This document shows positions 35,720 through 47,117 of a stretch of DNA of 64,000 nucleotides, piece after piece. Both the position numbers and the translations under genes were made by a program. Location: contig JAYKKI010000064.1 in the NCBI GenBank assembly GCA_039881145.1, positions 1,054,001 through 1,118,000 of the forward strand, given 5' to 3'. The notes under the pieces were generated by a model that was given only the letters and a program-made list of their open reading frames with translations, had not been told where the DNA came from and made no database searches. How positions within the stretch are numbered: the first letter of the stretch is position 1; every line of letters starts with the position of its first letter. Source of the DNA: Druceiella hillmani (taxonomy: Eukaryota > Arthropoda > Insecta > Lepidoptera > Hepialidae).

Positions 35720-38114
35720 ACTCATTTTATTCATTTATAGACTATGTGGCAACTCTTGAAAAACTCTTTAATCTATTAACATTAAAATATACACGGCAAG
35801 AACATATTAAATTGGTCGACTAGTAGACCAAAAAGCAGCAATTTGGTTAACATAGTTCAGTAAAATTATTACGAATGATTAATCTACAAGTGAACAATTT
35901 GTAATTATTCACATATTGTACATAGACGTATCAGACAATAACGGCTTGGTGATTCTACTGTTATCTATAGTGAAATACATTAGCCTTATAATTGATCAAT
36001 ATCTCACTTCAAGTGATTGGTAAAGTTGAATTGGCATTAAATCAACCATTATTTCATTTAATACCAATTCAAACCAAAACTCATATTCGTGAAACTCTGC
36101 TTCAACCTACTTCATATATCTGGACAGCTACTTGACATAGAACAAATACTCATAAAGAATATGCAGGGATGATGGGTCGCAGGAAATATTTTTCTGCTTC
36201 ACTGCCTACATTTTTTCACCTTTTTTATTTCACCTTACAATTATATTGCATTCTTAAAGTGTTCTCATTCCATCATAAGTTATAAATAAATATTAGTCAG
36301 TACATGGCTTTGTAACCTGCTGCTAAACATAGAAAATGTTTGTGTGCTGAATCTTCATGTGTCTATATATAAACTTTGGAATTGAGTTGATTTAATTATA
36401 TGCGCTGAGCCCATCGATTAGTGCAATTCCGTATAAAGCTATTGCTATAATTACTTTATCATCATCTTCGATAATACTGAAACATATTTACTAACAGGTT
36501 AATTAAATAGATAAACCGGCAGGTTTTTAACTTCGATAAATTACTATTTAAAGCAATTGAATATACTACCTTGGCATTAAAATATACATTTAAAAAAGTT
36601 AAATAATATAATAAAAGGACAATTAGAGCTTCACAATACTCATAAACTCCAAGGCCATTGTTTTTACATATGACCTAGAACTAACAAAAATACTTTCAGA
36701 CAACATGGGTAAAATAAATAATCAATATTTACTTTAATATGGGAAGACAAATTGCCTTTTGTTTACTTTCCAAAGTAGATCAAGGCATTTCATTTACCTA
36801 AATAGGTTACATAATGGAAAGCGGGTCTTCATTTTCCATTTTCATTGAGTAGAAGAAACAGACATTTCTATTAGAAATGATGGGAGATTATTTAAAGGAA
36901 TCAATTCACTTTCTAGTTGCATTACAGTCAATTTTAGGCGTTAACCGATTTTTCCCTAAATTAGAACAAGCAACATTTATTAAAATAATTCTAAAGAAAA
37001 TTTACAGTCTGATATTAATTTTTTTCATTATTTTGGTTACCAGTACGGGCATATGGTCTCACCGTACCTCTTTGTATAACGAAAAAAGTATAATTGAGTG
37101 GCTTTATCAAATAAACAATGTCGTCAGTTTTGTGTTTGTTCTATCAATTGATATATTTTGGCAAAAAAACTTATTTGCTGATTGTTTAAATCAATTTGAT
37201 GATATTTTCAGTTATTACAGTGTTTTGTTTAGAACAAATTGTTTTAGAAAACTAAAAATTGTGACGCCATTAGGCATATTCTTTATATTTTCAAGTCACT
37301 TAATATCTATCGTTGTTAAAAGTCTTCTAAAATCGAGTCTTTTCTTAATAATCATGCATTTCAGTTTATTTATTAATAGATTGGAACTGTTACTGATGTG
37401 TCTACTTACATATACCATTTTTAAAATGTTAAACGCTGTGAATGAATATCTTGGCCGTATGAATCAAGAAATATTTCATGATAATATAAACCATTTAGTA
37501 TTACCTAGAGATAGAAATAGTCATTTTGATGTTTCAACTAATCCTATGTGCATATAGATTCTACCAGACATATTGACTATAGTAAATAAAATATGCAGTA
37601 CACTCAACAAAATGTTTAAATTTCAGGTACTCTGGAGCAAGTTGAAATAAATTGTATAAGTAGGAATGTTATTTTTTGGTATTAATTTAGTCCTTTGATT
37701 TCTACTGCAGGTATTTCATTTTGTGGTGCAGACTTTTCTTTGGTCTGTTAACGGTATTGGACTGATTCTGGACTTGTATACGCGTGATGTAAGTAATAAT
37801 TATATTATAGATACGGTTGTAATTTCAAGTGTTTATGACAGTAATTAATTTTAACTTTCTGCATTCCTTACAAATGTTTATTTAAATATTATTTAAGTTT
37901 CAATACAAAAGAAATGTAGAACATATAAAAAATATTACTACTAATCAAACAACATTGCAGCAACTATGGTCACTAGAAATGATTAAGTTTATTCATTGGC
38001 TAACAATTAGTGTCACTGACTTTATGGCTGTCTGTGTCATCAATGAGATATTGACTCTGGAATTTCGTAAATTGAGAATAATCATCGCCAAACTGAGACT
38101 TTCGTCTCAAATGT

Positions 38115-40793
38115 GTATGTATTTGCTTATTTACTTTCAATACGTTAATTTTATATTGTACTAATAGTATCAAATCATTTTTTTACTAGAGTTATTTGTA
38201 TGCAATTAGTTTTATCTAAATTTGAATCAACAAATCATTCATACCTAATCTAATTTCTTTACTAATTTAGCAATTTTATTTATAATGTAAATGTGAAAAT
38301 GTGTGTGTTTTTCTTCTGGTATTTATTTGCACTTCAAAGAGCTGAACTATATTGTTTTAGTCTTTTTAGAGAAGTTGTCTTTAATTTGTTAATATTGCTC
38401 AGCCTTTTGGAGCCTGGAATTTATGATTGTGGCATTCCATAAGAACACAAGACAAATACATTATTTTTTCAAAAAATGATAACATCAGACCACATAAGTC
38501 TTTGTTCATGTTATTATGATTTGAAGTAATTTTGATTATATTAGCTGCGATACGATCTATGAATACATATTTAGAGAATGTAATTAGATAAATTTATTTT
38601 TAATCAATCAGGTATAACCCAGCAGCAGCTAAACTTATTCTGATTAATACTAAAACTACTTATTATTCAATTACTTATTATTGTGAGCCAATCAAACTGA
38701 CATTTTTTATAAAAAATAATCCTGCGATTCTTCAACAATTGGTGCACATATATTTATTTCCGAGTGGCATATTTTAGTTGTGGCTATATGAAACTATACA
38801 AAGCAAGTAATGAAGCTACTCGCTTAGGGAGTACTCATCCTACTTATTATCAGTCATCCTACTTATTTATATAATTAAATGAACAAACTCTTGTATTCCT
38901 ATAGTCCAATCAGTATAGAAAATAAATGAAAACCAAGTACTCAGTTTATGTTCGACTACAATTAAAACAAAAGGAGAGTAATATGTATAGCAGTAAATAT
39001 ACTGCACTGCCTTTTCATCATGGATTCATGAAAGAATCCATGATATATTTTCTATTATTGCCGTAGAGATTTAATTTTATTTCATCCCCAAATACCCCTT
39101 CATAATAAAAACGACTTATATCTTAGAACTATAGTTTTACCTATGTAATAACAATGAATAAATTTATATATCTTAGAACTTGAACTTTAGACTAAATATC
39201 TGTAATAGTCTCGAGAATTATAATGTACCATTTTTGTGAATTTCAAATTTCTCAAAGAATTTCTTCGTTAGGAAAAGGTATTTTAAATTTGATTTTGTGT
39301 CTTCATCACTGTCTTAGTAAAAGTTTAATATAAATTGATTTGATCACTTTTACGTAATGCTCAAACAAATGTACAGACAGATAAAACATTTCGAAGGAAA
39401 TATTTTAGGGGTAAAGCTAACCTAAATTTCAATTTGAACTAACAATGATCATTATGCTAAAACTCTTTTGGGAGCCAAAAACTTAATGTTGACTTAAATT
39501 TTTATTTGAATAAGTGATTTTTTCAAGTTTATGTTTAATTATTGTTTATAATTTTTTACGCTAATAATAAAAATTTAATATCATAAAATTTTTCATTTAA
39601 AAGGTCTGTTTTCTTAGAGAAACTGGCAATTTTTTGGTCTTGTTTATTATTTTTTACACTCATAAATGCATATGTAAGATATAAATAGTTTAATTATCTT
39701 GTAATTAGATTTCTTGTCTATACACATCAAAAATTTCATTGCAATGAAAGAAATACTTTCAGAGCTATAAATAATTTTATTGAGATGGCGCGCATCGATA
39801 TTACATAATAATATTGTGGCTTGCGCCTCCAAAGGGTACATATAACAGATGTTGAATTGTTAGTTTATTAAATAACATAATATCACTATAATGGGACTAA
39901 TCTTTCCTATGAAAAAATAATTTTGAAACATTAAAGGAACACATAAGTTAAATCAACAAATTTGCTCTTTCATCCAAATAACATTGGTCATTATTTTGGT
40001 TAATGTATATAATTGGCGAAACCACATCTGGCTTTAGGGAATTATATATTAGTTATTATAGTAATTTAATTCATTAAAATGATATTACAAATATCAAATA
40101 TTACATAATTTTTCACAACTGGATCAACAACTGTTCGTCTTTAATGTGATTACACAAATCACAGTCAAGATGAAAGTATGTTGAATGTATTTGGTGTTAA
40201 TTTTGTAGAAATTCATTATTCACAATTAAATGAAATTATGTGATGTAATATTACTTCTACTTTATTTAAATTCTTTACCACGACCCAGGTGTTGTTGCTA
40301 ATTACCTATCTAAATATGTTGTAATACAACGACAAGTAGGTCGTAATAAAGAATTTTACTAAAGTAGAAATAATACTACATCACGTAATTTCATTTAATT
40401 GTGAATGAGGAAAGAATGTATTTTTCACATGTATTTTTACACTGTCAAATTATGGTACACAAAATTACTGCACAAATAAAACATTGACTTTAGAAAAAAT
40501 AAAAGTGCTTTAACTAAAGGTAGTTTAGCCAGCTATATGTGTCAAAAGGAAAAATGAATGAAAATTGTTTGTGTTCATTTGCGGTCTTATGTAATACATT
40601 GGTCCCCTTTTTGAAATCGAAGAAGTGGACTGCGTACCGATGTCAGTTCCATTGAATTATTGTACTTGGGTATATGTATATTTACATAAACACACAACAG
40701 TGTAAATTTACATACAATAATATGAATATTTTTTAATAATTCAACTGTACTTTTTCATTTTTTTGTTTGATTAACCTATTCCTATTATATAAG
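38115..40793 (+). other. Intron 3 of the receptor at 36877-40966
   Basis: A 2.7-kb phase-1 intron, twice as long as in the paralogue. It includes the inverted-repeat element at 40218-40406 and a small palindrome near 39018-39044 (ATGGATTC/GAATCCAT). No gene was recognised. Confidence 0.6.
40218..40406. mobile_element. MITE with long terminal inverted repeats, 189 bp
   Basis: The first about 68 bp (starting ATTCACAATTAAATGAAATT) and the last about 68 bp (ending TTAATTGTGAAT) are reverse complements with a few mismatches. The stem ends at GACC/GGTC and encloses a central region of about 55 bp. No clear target duplication was found, so the superfamily is open. The element lies in intron 3, and I could not find it in the corresponding intron of the paralogue at 13.7-15.0 kb. 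Confidence 0.72.
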
Positions 40794-40966
40794 GCCCTTC
40801 ACTGGATAATGAATTGGCAAGCCTTGAGGAAATCATACAACGAAGCAATGGTGGAACTTTTACAGTTTGTCAGATCTTCGACATGCGAATATCTTTGCTG
40901 CCTAGTTTTTTCAACCTTGTTATTACGTATATTATTGTAGTTGTACAGTTAAAAGGCTTGCGTTAA

Positions 40967-43900
40967 AGTGAATAAATTGTATTTTTGTACTTGTAAATCA
41001 TAATTTGGATTAAATTTATTATTAATGTATCCTTATTTCAGTTCATCATATTTTAAATTTTTTTCATAACAAATATTTTATTGAAGTTACAGACTTTCAC
41101 ATATTTATTCAGGGATAAATTAAAAATAACGTATTAAGGAAATAAATGGACTAGATTCATTATTCCCTTGAAAGTAACTTCACTTGTTTTTACCTATGTA
41201 ATAACAATGAATAAATTTATAAATTTTATTTTACTTATAAGTTTTGATTACATATCTATGGATGTTTAAACATATTTTTATGTAAATATAACCTCAAAGT
41301 GTATTCTTAAAGATGTTTGGAGGTGAAGTATTGGTATTGTATTCAGTTTTTTTTAATTTTTAAATTGGTTAATTTTCTAAACGTCTCATTATTTTTAATT
41401 TTAAGAAAAACCATTTTGAACATTGTGAAAATCAAATTAATTATAAATTCAAGCTTTATAAAGATATAAAATATAACAGCTTATAAGCAAATTTTGACTT
41501 TCACACAATGTTTGTATTATTGTAACACAAAATTTAAAAAAATTTTCATTACATCTGTAAAACTGTTTATTTTTACACATTAAAATATACATTTACATAA
41601 AATTGTAAAACTGATTTTATTTTAAATTCTTAAAGATGACCAGACAAACATACTAACAACAATTGTTACAAGGATACTCGTGGTTTTCCGAGGTACAGAA
41701 ACCTGTAAATATATAAGCATAAAAATGTAAGTGGCAACAAAATAAATTACATTCAAGCTGAACAAAACATTTACTTTAAATGTATTGAATGTGTTTAATC
41801 AGCTAAACTAACTCCCTTATTACATAAGCTGTTTCCTTAGGAGAATTGCGTGTTTAATGTCAACAGCGATTATGTAGAGAGATTACAATATGAACAGTAT
41901 ATTAAGCATTCAGCTTCTGATAATAGATGTACAAATTGTGCCTCAAGACTCCATAGCAATCTCAGTCGATTTAAGTAATTGCTTTTATTTTTAATTATGA
42001 CGACGCCCAAAGTAGTACATTAATTTTATTGCAAGAATACATCACAAAAGTTATATGATTCATGTGACTCATTATTGACTAGAAGCTAATTCAAGGGAAT
42101 TGAATTGTGAACTTTCAAATTGCTTATGCATATTTTTTAGTAAACTTCACAAAAACGAAGGTGTTTGATTGTAATCATTAGTTAAGGGTATAACGCTCCT
42201 AACCAATTAATTGATGGAACATTTTTGTAACCTATGTTAATTATAAAATAATTAATTAATTAATAATTAATTACAAGAGATCTTAACGTTAATTATAAAA
42301 CGATCATAAGATTTCTACATTTGTGTGATGTTCTGTCTGTTTTCCAATTGTTTAATATTTAAATTATATGATTAAAATTTTTATTCATACATTTATTTTC
42401 TGTTGTTGTGTTATTAATATTCACCATGACAATTGGGTAGTTTGATTAATCTTTAATTGCCTGCATTCAAAATTCAATAAGTATATATGGAGATTTAATA
42501 TTGGGTAAACCACAATGATATTCACAATGGTATATAAAAGTTATCTATATTGGAATACATCATTGAATCGAGACCTGAAGAAGTGAATATTATGCTGGGT
42601 GCGAATAAAGTGGCACAATTGAAATGATTTTAAATGCATGAATACAATTGCAGCTCTATATTAAGAAAGAATACAAACTGTTGGAAATCCCAATGATAAA
42701 ATTGTTTGTTGGCTTACAGCGTGTAATTGTTTCAAAATTGTAAGCTTTTATCAGGAGTAATAAAGTTTAAAAGTAACTTCATGAAAATAAAATTCTTAAT
42801 TTTATTTTAAATTGAGATTTACTTTTCAGTGCGGTAATGAAAGTTGTAATAGACTGTTTTTTAAAATGTGTCCTTGTTTCAATTATTAACTTGTGCCTAA
42901 TGTATTTACTAGAAGGTTTTTAAAAATATAGCGACCATTTAATTCTGAATACTGAAATATTTCATATGGTTCAATCAAAGCACAGATCAGTATTAAAAAT
43001 GTCTTTTCAGTGAAAGATTATGCCGGTGCCATAAATTTACAAAGAAATATTAATTTTGCAAAGAATTGATCGTTCTCGAACTAAGACCTGGCAGGTAGAT
43101 CAAGTATTTAAAGATCTAGCTATAGTTTCTGCAATTACGAATAGGTCTATTGTACCCTGTTGTGCACGCTGTCATGCAGTAGTGGGGAAGAATGATTAAG
43201 CAATCTCTTTTTATGTATTACAACATTCTTTGTGACCCACAATAATACACTTCTGTTCCGGTTGTTATGTCAAGTCATATGAAACTAATGTATGCAGTTT
43301 TCTGTGTCTGTTATACAGTTTTCACAATTTAGATTTTATTGGTTATAATATAGTCATAACACAGGAGCGCACTAAACACATAAAGTAAAAGGGTGATTAA
43401 ATTATAAATGTTTAATCCAAATTGGAGTTGAACAAATTTCCTGAAATTGTAGTTTGCAAAATGTCTACCCTTGGTACAAGTAACCATCACGCTACAGATA
43501 AACAACATAATGAAATGAGATCCAACTTGTACATTTTGTATACTGACTTTATAGAATTGTTACATAAACAAGAGTATTGATGAGCGTCATTGGTAAATCA
43601 ATATTTATATTCAAGTATTAAAATAATTTCTCTATGATTAATAAAGAGATGCACGTACAGCCTTTCCGGGATTCGTTCTATACATCTTCTATAGGATTTC
43701 TTTAATACCACTCTTCTCTAGCCCTCTCATACAAAATGTGTGTTCTGAAATTTTTAAAAAAATCCATTCAAGTGGTAATTACTACTTTTGTAACATAAAA
43801 GTTTGATAGAAGCACTTCATACCTTTAAATATTTACCATGTATGTCTGTCCAGTTGAAAGTAAATATAATAATTAATAATTTCACAACACGATTCAGAAT

Positions 43901-45119
43901 ATTATCGATATTGATCAGTCGGGTTATATTTATTTGACTTCATTTTACATTGATTTAATGGATATTTGTATTCTCTAACTCATTGTTACATTAGTGTGGT
44001 AAAGTTTTTTAACTTACTGTTTATATTGACAGATTATAAAGATAAATGTAAAGTGTTGTTGTGGTTATTTGTCCTATAAAATATGTGAGAAATAAGAAAT
44101 AAACAAATAAAATGTATTACTTTGTATTATTTGTTAATACATTTTAAACTAGAGATAGGTAGATATAAAATTAAATTTGAATAGAAATAATTGTCATGAT
44201 CCTATATAACAACTAAATGAAACTTTAAAATTTTAATACCTTTATCGACTCAAGTATATAGTCATTAAGTAAATGAATTACGTTTTTTGGCTGTCACATT
44301 GACAAACTTATAAAGTACTCAAAGCATATTGCTAATATTTTCACAGATGTAGAATTTAATGAAATATATAAGCTTTTTATATTTAATTGCTTAAAGTTTA
44401 CTCTGGTTTCACACTCAGGTTTTATGTTCATATTTTATAATGAACCACGTTCACCATAAGTAAGTAAATATAAAAAATGTCTAGAAAAAAAATTTTGCAT
44501 CCAGGATTAAAATGCAAAAACACAATCAATATATTTTAGGAGAAATTTGTGTATGTTCAAACACCAGATTATCTTTGACTTGTGCTATTTTTAAAGTGTA
44601 CACAGATTAAATTGGTGTCTTGGTGCCGAACTGTAATCTTTGAAGGTAACGTTGGTATATTTTCTTGAGATTAATGAACATGTAAATTCCACCTTCTTAT
44701 ATACAAAGCTAAATTTGTTTCTTTTTATAAATATAATGTTAAAAATACTGGACCAAAATACCTATACCGAATAAAAGTTTTTTTAATCTCAAATAACAAT
44801 TTTGTTTCAGTTGCAACTCAAATATTGAATTAGTTACACAAGTCTGATGTCTAAAAGTTGACACAAAACTCTTCCTCAAAGTTTTTGATAAAACTAAATA
44901 TTATTGTGTGTATTTTCAATAAAAAAAATGGTTATAGATATCTCATGGATGTTGGCATGGCACAAATACTTCTAGCAGAAGATCGAGAGAGTGAATCAAC
45001 ACTAAGTAGCCCAGGTTCAGAATTTCCAAGTGAAATTCAGAACTCAGCTGTGTATGCGTGAACAGGTACGTGAGAGATAAAGAGAAGCATTGACTTTGCA
45101 TTAATTACAAAAACTTCTG
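40967..45119. other. Intergenic, nothing coding
   Basis: The first 1.3 kb belongs to duplicon copy 3 (for example AAAGATGTTTGGAGGTGAAG near 41310, also in copy 1 in reverse near 13.1 kb). Beyond 42.35 kb I see no recognisable gene, RNA or element. The frame at 44858-45061 (+) has no family match. Confidence 0.5.
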
Positions 45120-45283
45120 GTACTAGCAGTGTGTTGTTGTGTTAAACACTCAACGGATTCCATGACAAGATAAACTAATTAATTTTGACTTAAAAGAAAT
45201 TTAATCAGTAAAGTAAGACACTTTTTTCATAAACACTCAACATAAGACTCGTGTTGCATTCAATTAGAACACAAACATTTTAC
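45120..45283 (+). promoter_or_regulatory. Conserved upstream block of the type 1 pseudogene
   Basis: This aligns with the DNA upstream of the receptor at 7662 (reverse): AGATAAACTAATTAATTTTG and TTTAATCAGTAAAGTAAGAC here, against ATAAACTAATGAATGTTG and CTTAATCAGTAAAGTAAATG there. It is conserved sequence in front of a dead gene. Regulatory function is only inferred. Confidence 0.4.
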
Positions 45284-46050
45284 AAGAATCAATACGAACA
45301 ATAAATCAATTGAAGATAGTTTTTAGCCAATTTTAATGTATCAGTGCGTGTTCGGTGTTTGCAGAAAAACGTCTAGTCAAATTCCCATTACAATTGCTTT
45401 ATTCTATCGAAAATTTTACAGTTTAGTAATGATGGGAACATTGATTGTTCTGGATATTGTTTCTAGCATTTTGACTTTAAGCAATTTCTATGCCTTTATG
45501 GCATTCAGGACATTTCAGGTAATTCATGTTCTCTGTTCCATTATGTAGTCCACTTATATAGCATGTGACAGAAATGTATTTGAAGGGTTGGTTCTGGGAA
45601 TTAAATAAATCAATGATTTTTCAGACTAGAGCATAGAGGAAATTTTTTGACTCACAATAAATGTTGAACATAATTATTGACCTTCCTGACTCCTGTTATA
45701 TTATTTACGCTGTTCTGGATCTCGTAACCGGAGAACAAAGAGGTAGTTTCTACGAGTGTATTTACACTACATTAGATATTATTGCCTCAATTACTTTTTA
45801 TTCAGAAATATTATTTTGTACAATGTTATTAAGTATAACTGGCAATTTTTAATGTTTTCTTTGAATGTAAAAATGGAGAAAACACTGTTACATTTCTCAA
45901 TTTTAAATTTAGAAGTCCTCAACATAACCCCAGTTCCAACAATGATTTTACATTTTATTGCATTTAAAAGAGAATTCCACTTATCATTTATCCCAATTCT
46001 ATATTCATTCGTTAGAACTGTGCCATTATTTAAACAAGGTGTTTGCATTT
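45284..46050 (+). pseudogene. Gustatory receptor pseudogene, type 1, exon 1 only
   Basis: A paralogue of the receptor at 4872-7662. The start is lost (ACG where the paralogue has the ATG codon) and an early tryptophan codon is now TAG (NKSIEDSF*PILMYQCVFGV). The frame then runs through RKTSSQIPITIALFYRKFYS to VIHVLCSIM* at 45546-45548, and continues in pieces: LTRIEPAV-like remains, PDSCYIIYAVLDLVTG at about 45687-45734, SEILFCTMLLSI. The end reads PQHNPSSNNDFTFYCI in a further frame, ending with the equivalent of the KMFEVQ exon end near 46050. No later exons were identified. It is a multi-lesion pseudogene. Confidence 0.85.
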
Positions 46051-47007
46051 TGATATTTGTATTAAATGTTTTAATAACATTTTTGTTATAAAATTTTTGT
46101 TTGAAGTACTTTCAGAAATGTTATTACTTATATCTTTATTATGAAGCCCTAAATTTGCCATTATTTAAGCACAATTATGTATTAAATTAATAAATTCATT
46201 TAAACAACATGCCATAACATTTAAAAAATTATAGTGGAGGAATATAAAATGTGGTTTTTGATTGATATGTCGTGAACATTTTTAAAAATATTCTTGTAAT
46301 GGATATGATAAAATTATCATCTATAAATTAAACAAAACTCTAGATTTGGCCTGTCTGTATGTTGAAGATATTTACGTAAACATGATTTAGAAGCTATTTT
46401 TAATAATTAATTTTTGGTAATTTTGTCTGTTTGCCTGTATTTCTGTTTTGTCTGTTTCCACGTTTGTCTGAAGACGCATCATGCAAAAACTCCTAACATA
46501 ACCTAAAACCTACATATTAACAAAAATATTATTTAGTTTTTTATATTTCATCTGAATTGGTTTATTCAATCAAAACACATGCGAATTTAAAATTTTAAAA
46601 AATTTTAACATTTCCAAAACAAGAACTTACTAGATACTCGGCACATAGTAATTAACCAAATGTTAAATATATTTATTGACTTCAATACGTGGCGCTAAGT
46701 GTACTTTAAATTGCACAATGAAATGCCTGGATGACGTGAGTGCATTCAAAGTGTAGAGTCGTGGGGAAAAAATAGGTACGTGAGTAAACAGGTTTAATAA
46801 AAGGCTATGTAAACATGGTTGTTACATACTTTATTGTCTAAATATATAAGAAAATTGTAGAATTGGTGTGTCTGTACACGGAAGGTATTTATGAAAAAAT
46901 TATTTTAGTAGTTTTAATTTAATTCATCAATTTATCTACGAGATTGTTAATTTATTCACATATCACCCAAGAAAATAGCTACAATGTTTTCCATGATATT
47001 TTTACTG

Positions 47008-47076
47008 GTGAATAAAGATGGGTTTTGAAAAATATGTCTATAGCACTCATGTTCTTCAAAACCCATCTTTATTCAC
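47008..47076. repeat. Perfect 22-bp inverted repeat, 25-nt loop
   Basis: Arms 47008-47029 (GTGAATAAAGATGGGTTTTG...) and 47055-47076 are exact reverse complements. The 69-nt total is in the size range of a small-RNA precursor. A bulge-free stem of this kind also fits a young transposon-derived palindrome. An AT microsatellite follows directly. Confidence 0.8.
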
Positions 47077-47081
47077 ACACA

Positions 47082-47082
<1 letters not shown>

Positions 47083-47112
<30 letters not shown>
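47083..47112. repeat. (AT)n microsatellite
   Basis: A short TA tract bounded by ATGTAT motifs. Confidence 0.85.

Positions 47113-47117
<5 letters not shown>

Larger units (their letters stand above)
36877..40966 (+). pseudogene. Gustatory receptor, type 2, complete but for one in-frame TAG
   Basis: Exons are 36877-37626 (750 nt, donor CAG|GTACTC), 37711-37788 (78 nt, donor GTAAGT), 37961-38114 (154 nt, donor GTATGT) and 40794-40966 (173 nt). Total 1155 nt, phases 0, 0, 1, all in frame. The only lesion is TAG at codon 227 (37555-37557), between NPMCI and ILPDILTIVN; the intact paralogue has NPTWIPILQ there. A 7-residue in-frame deletion after HLVLPR is also present and looks harmless. Past the stop the frame stays open through TM5, TM6 and the TM7 signature TYIIVVVQL (residues 372-380 of 384). 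AATAAA lies at 40971-40976. Without readthrough the product would be 226 aa with about four membrane segments. It may be a very young pseudogene, a polymorphic null, a readthrough gene or a base-call error. The start aligns with the paralogue start. Confidence 0.85.
35720..42330 (+). repeat. Segmental duplication, copy 3 (contains the one-stop receptor)
   Basis: Plus-oriented copy of the segment at 12100-17690 (-) and 19335-22185 (+). The upstream part (35720-36876), all four exons, part of intron 3 and at least 1.3 kb past the stop codon align with copy 1. It is longer than copy 1, partly because intron 3 is 2.7 kb here and contains an inserted 189-bp inverted-repeat element. Confidence 0.72.

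Noticed and set aside
37555..37557. Possibility that the TAG is removed by a cryptic intron
   Set aside because: No GT/AG pair nearby would keep the frame and the conserved residues; the paralogue has continuous exon sequence here.
45791..46048. 85-codon minus-strand frame
   Set aside because: Shadow antisense to the decayed receptor exon on the plus strand.
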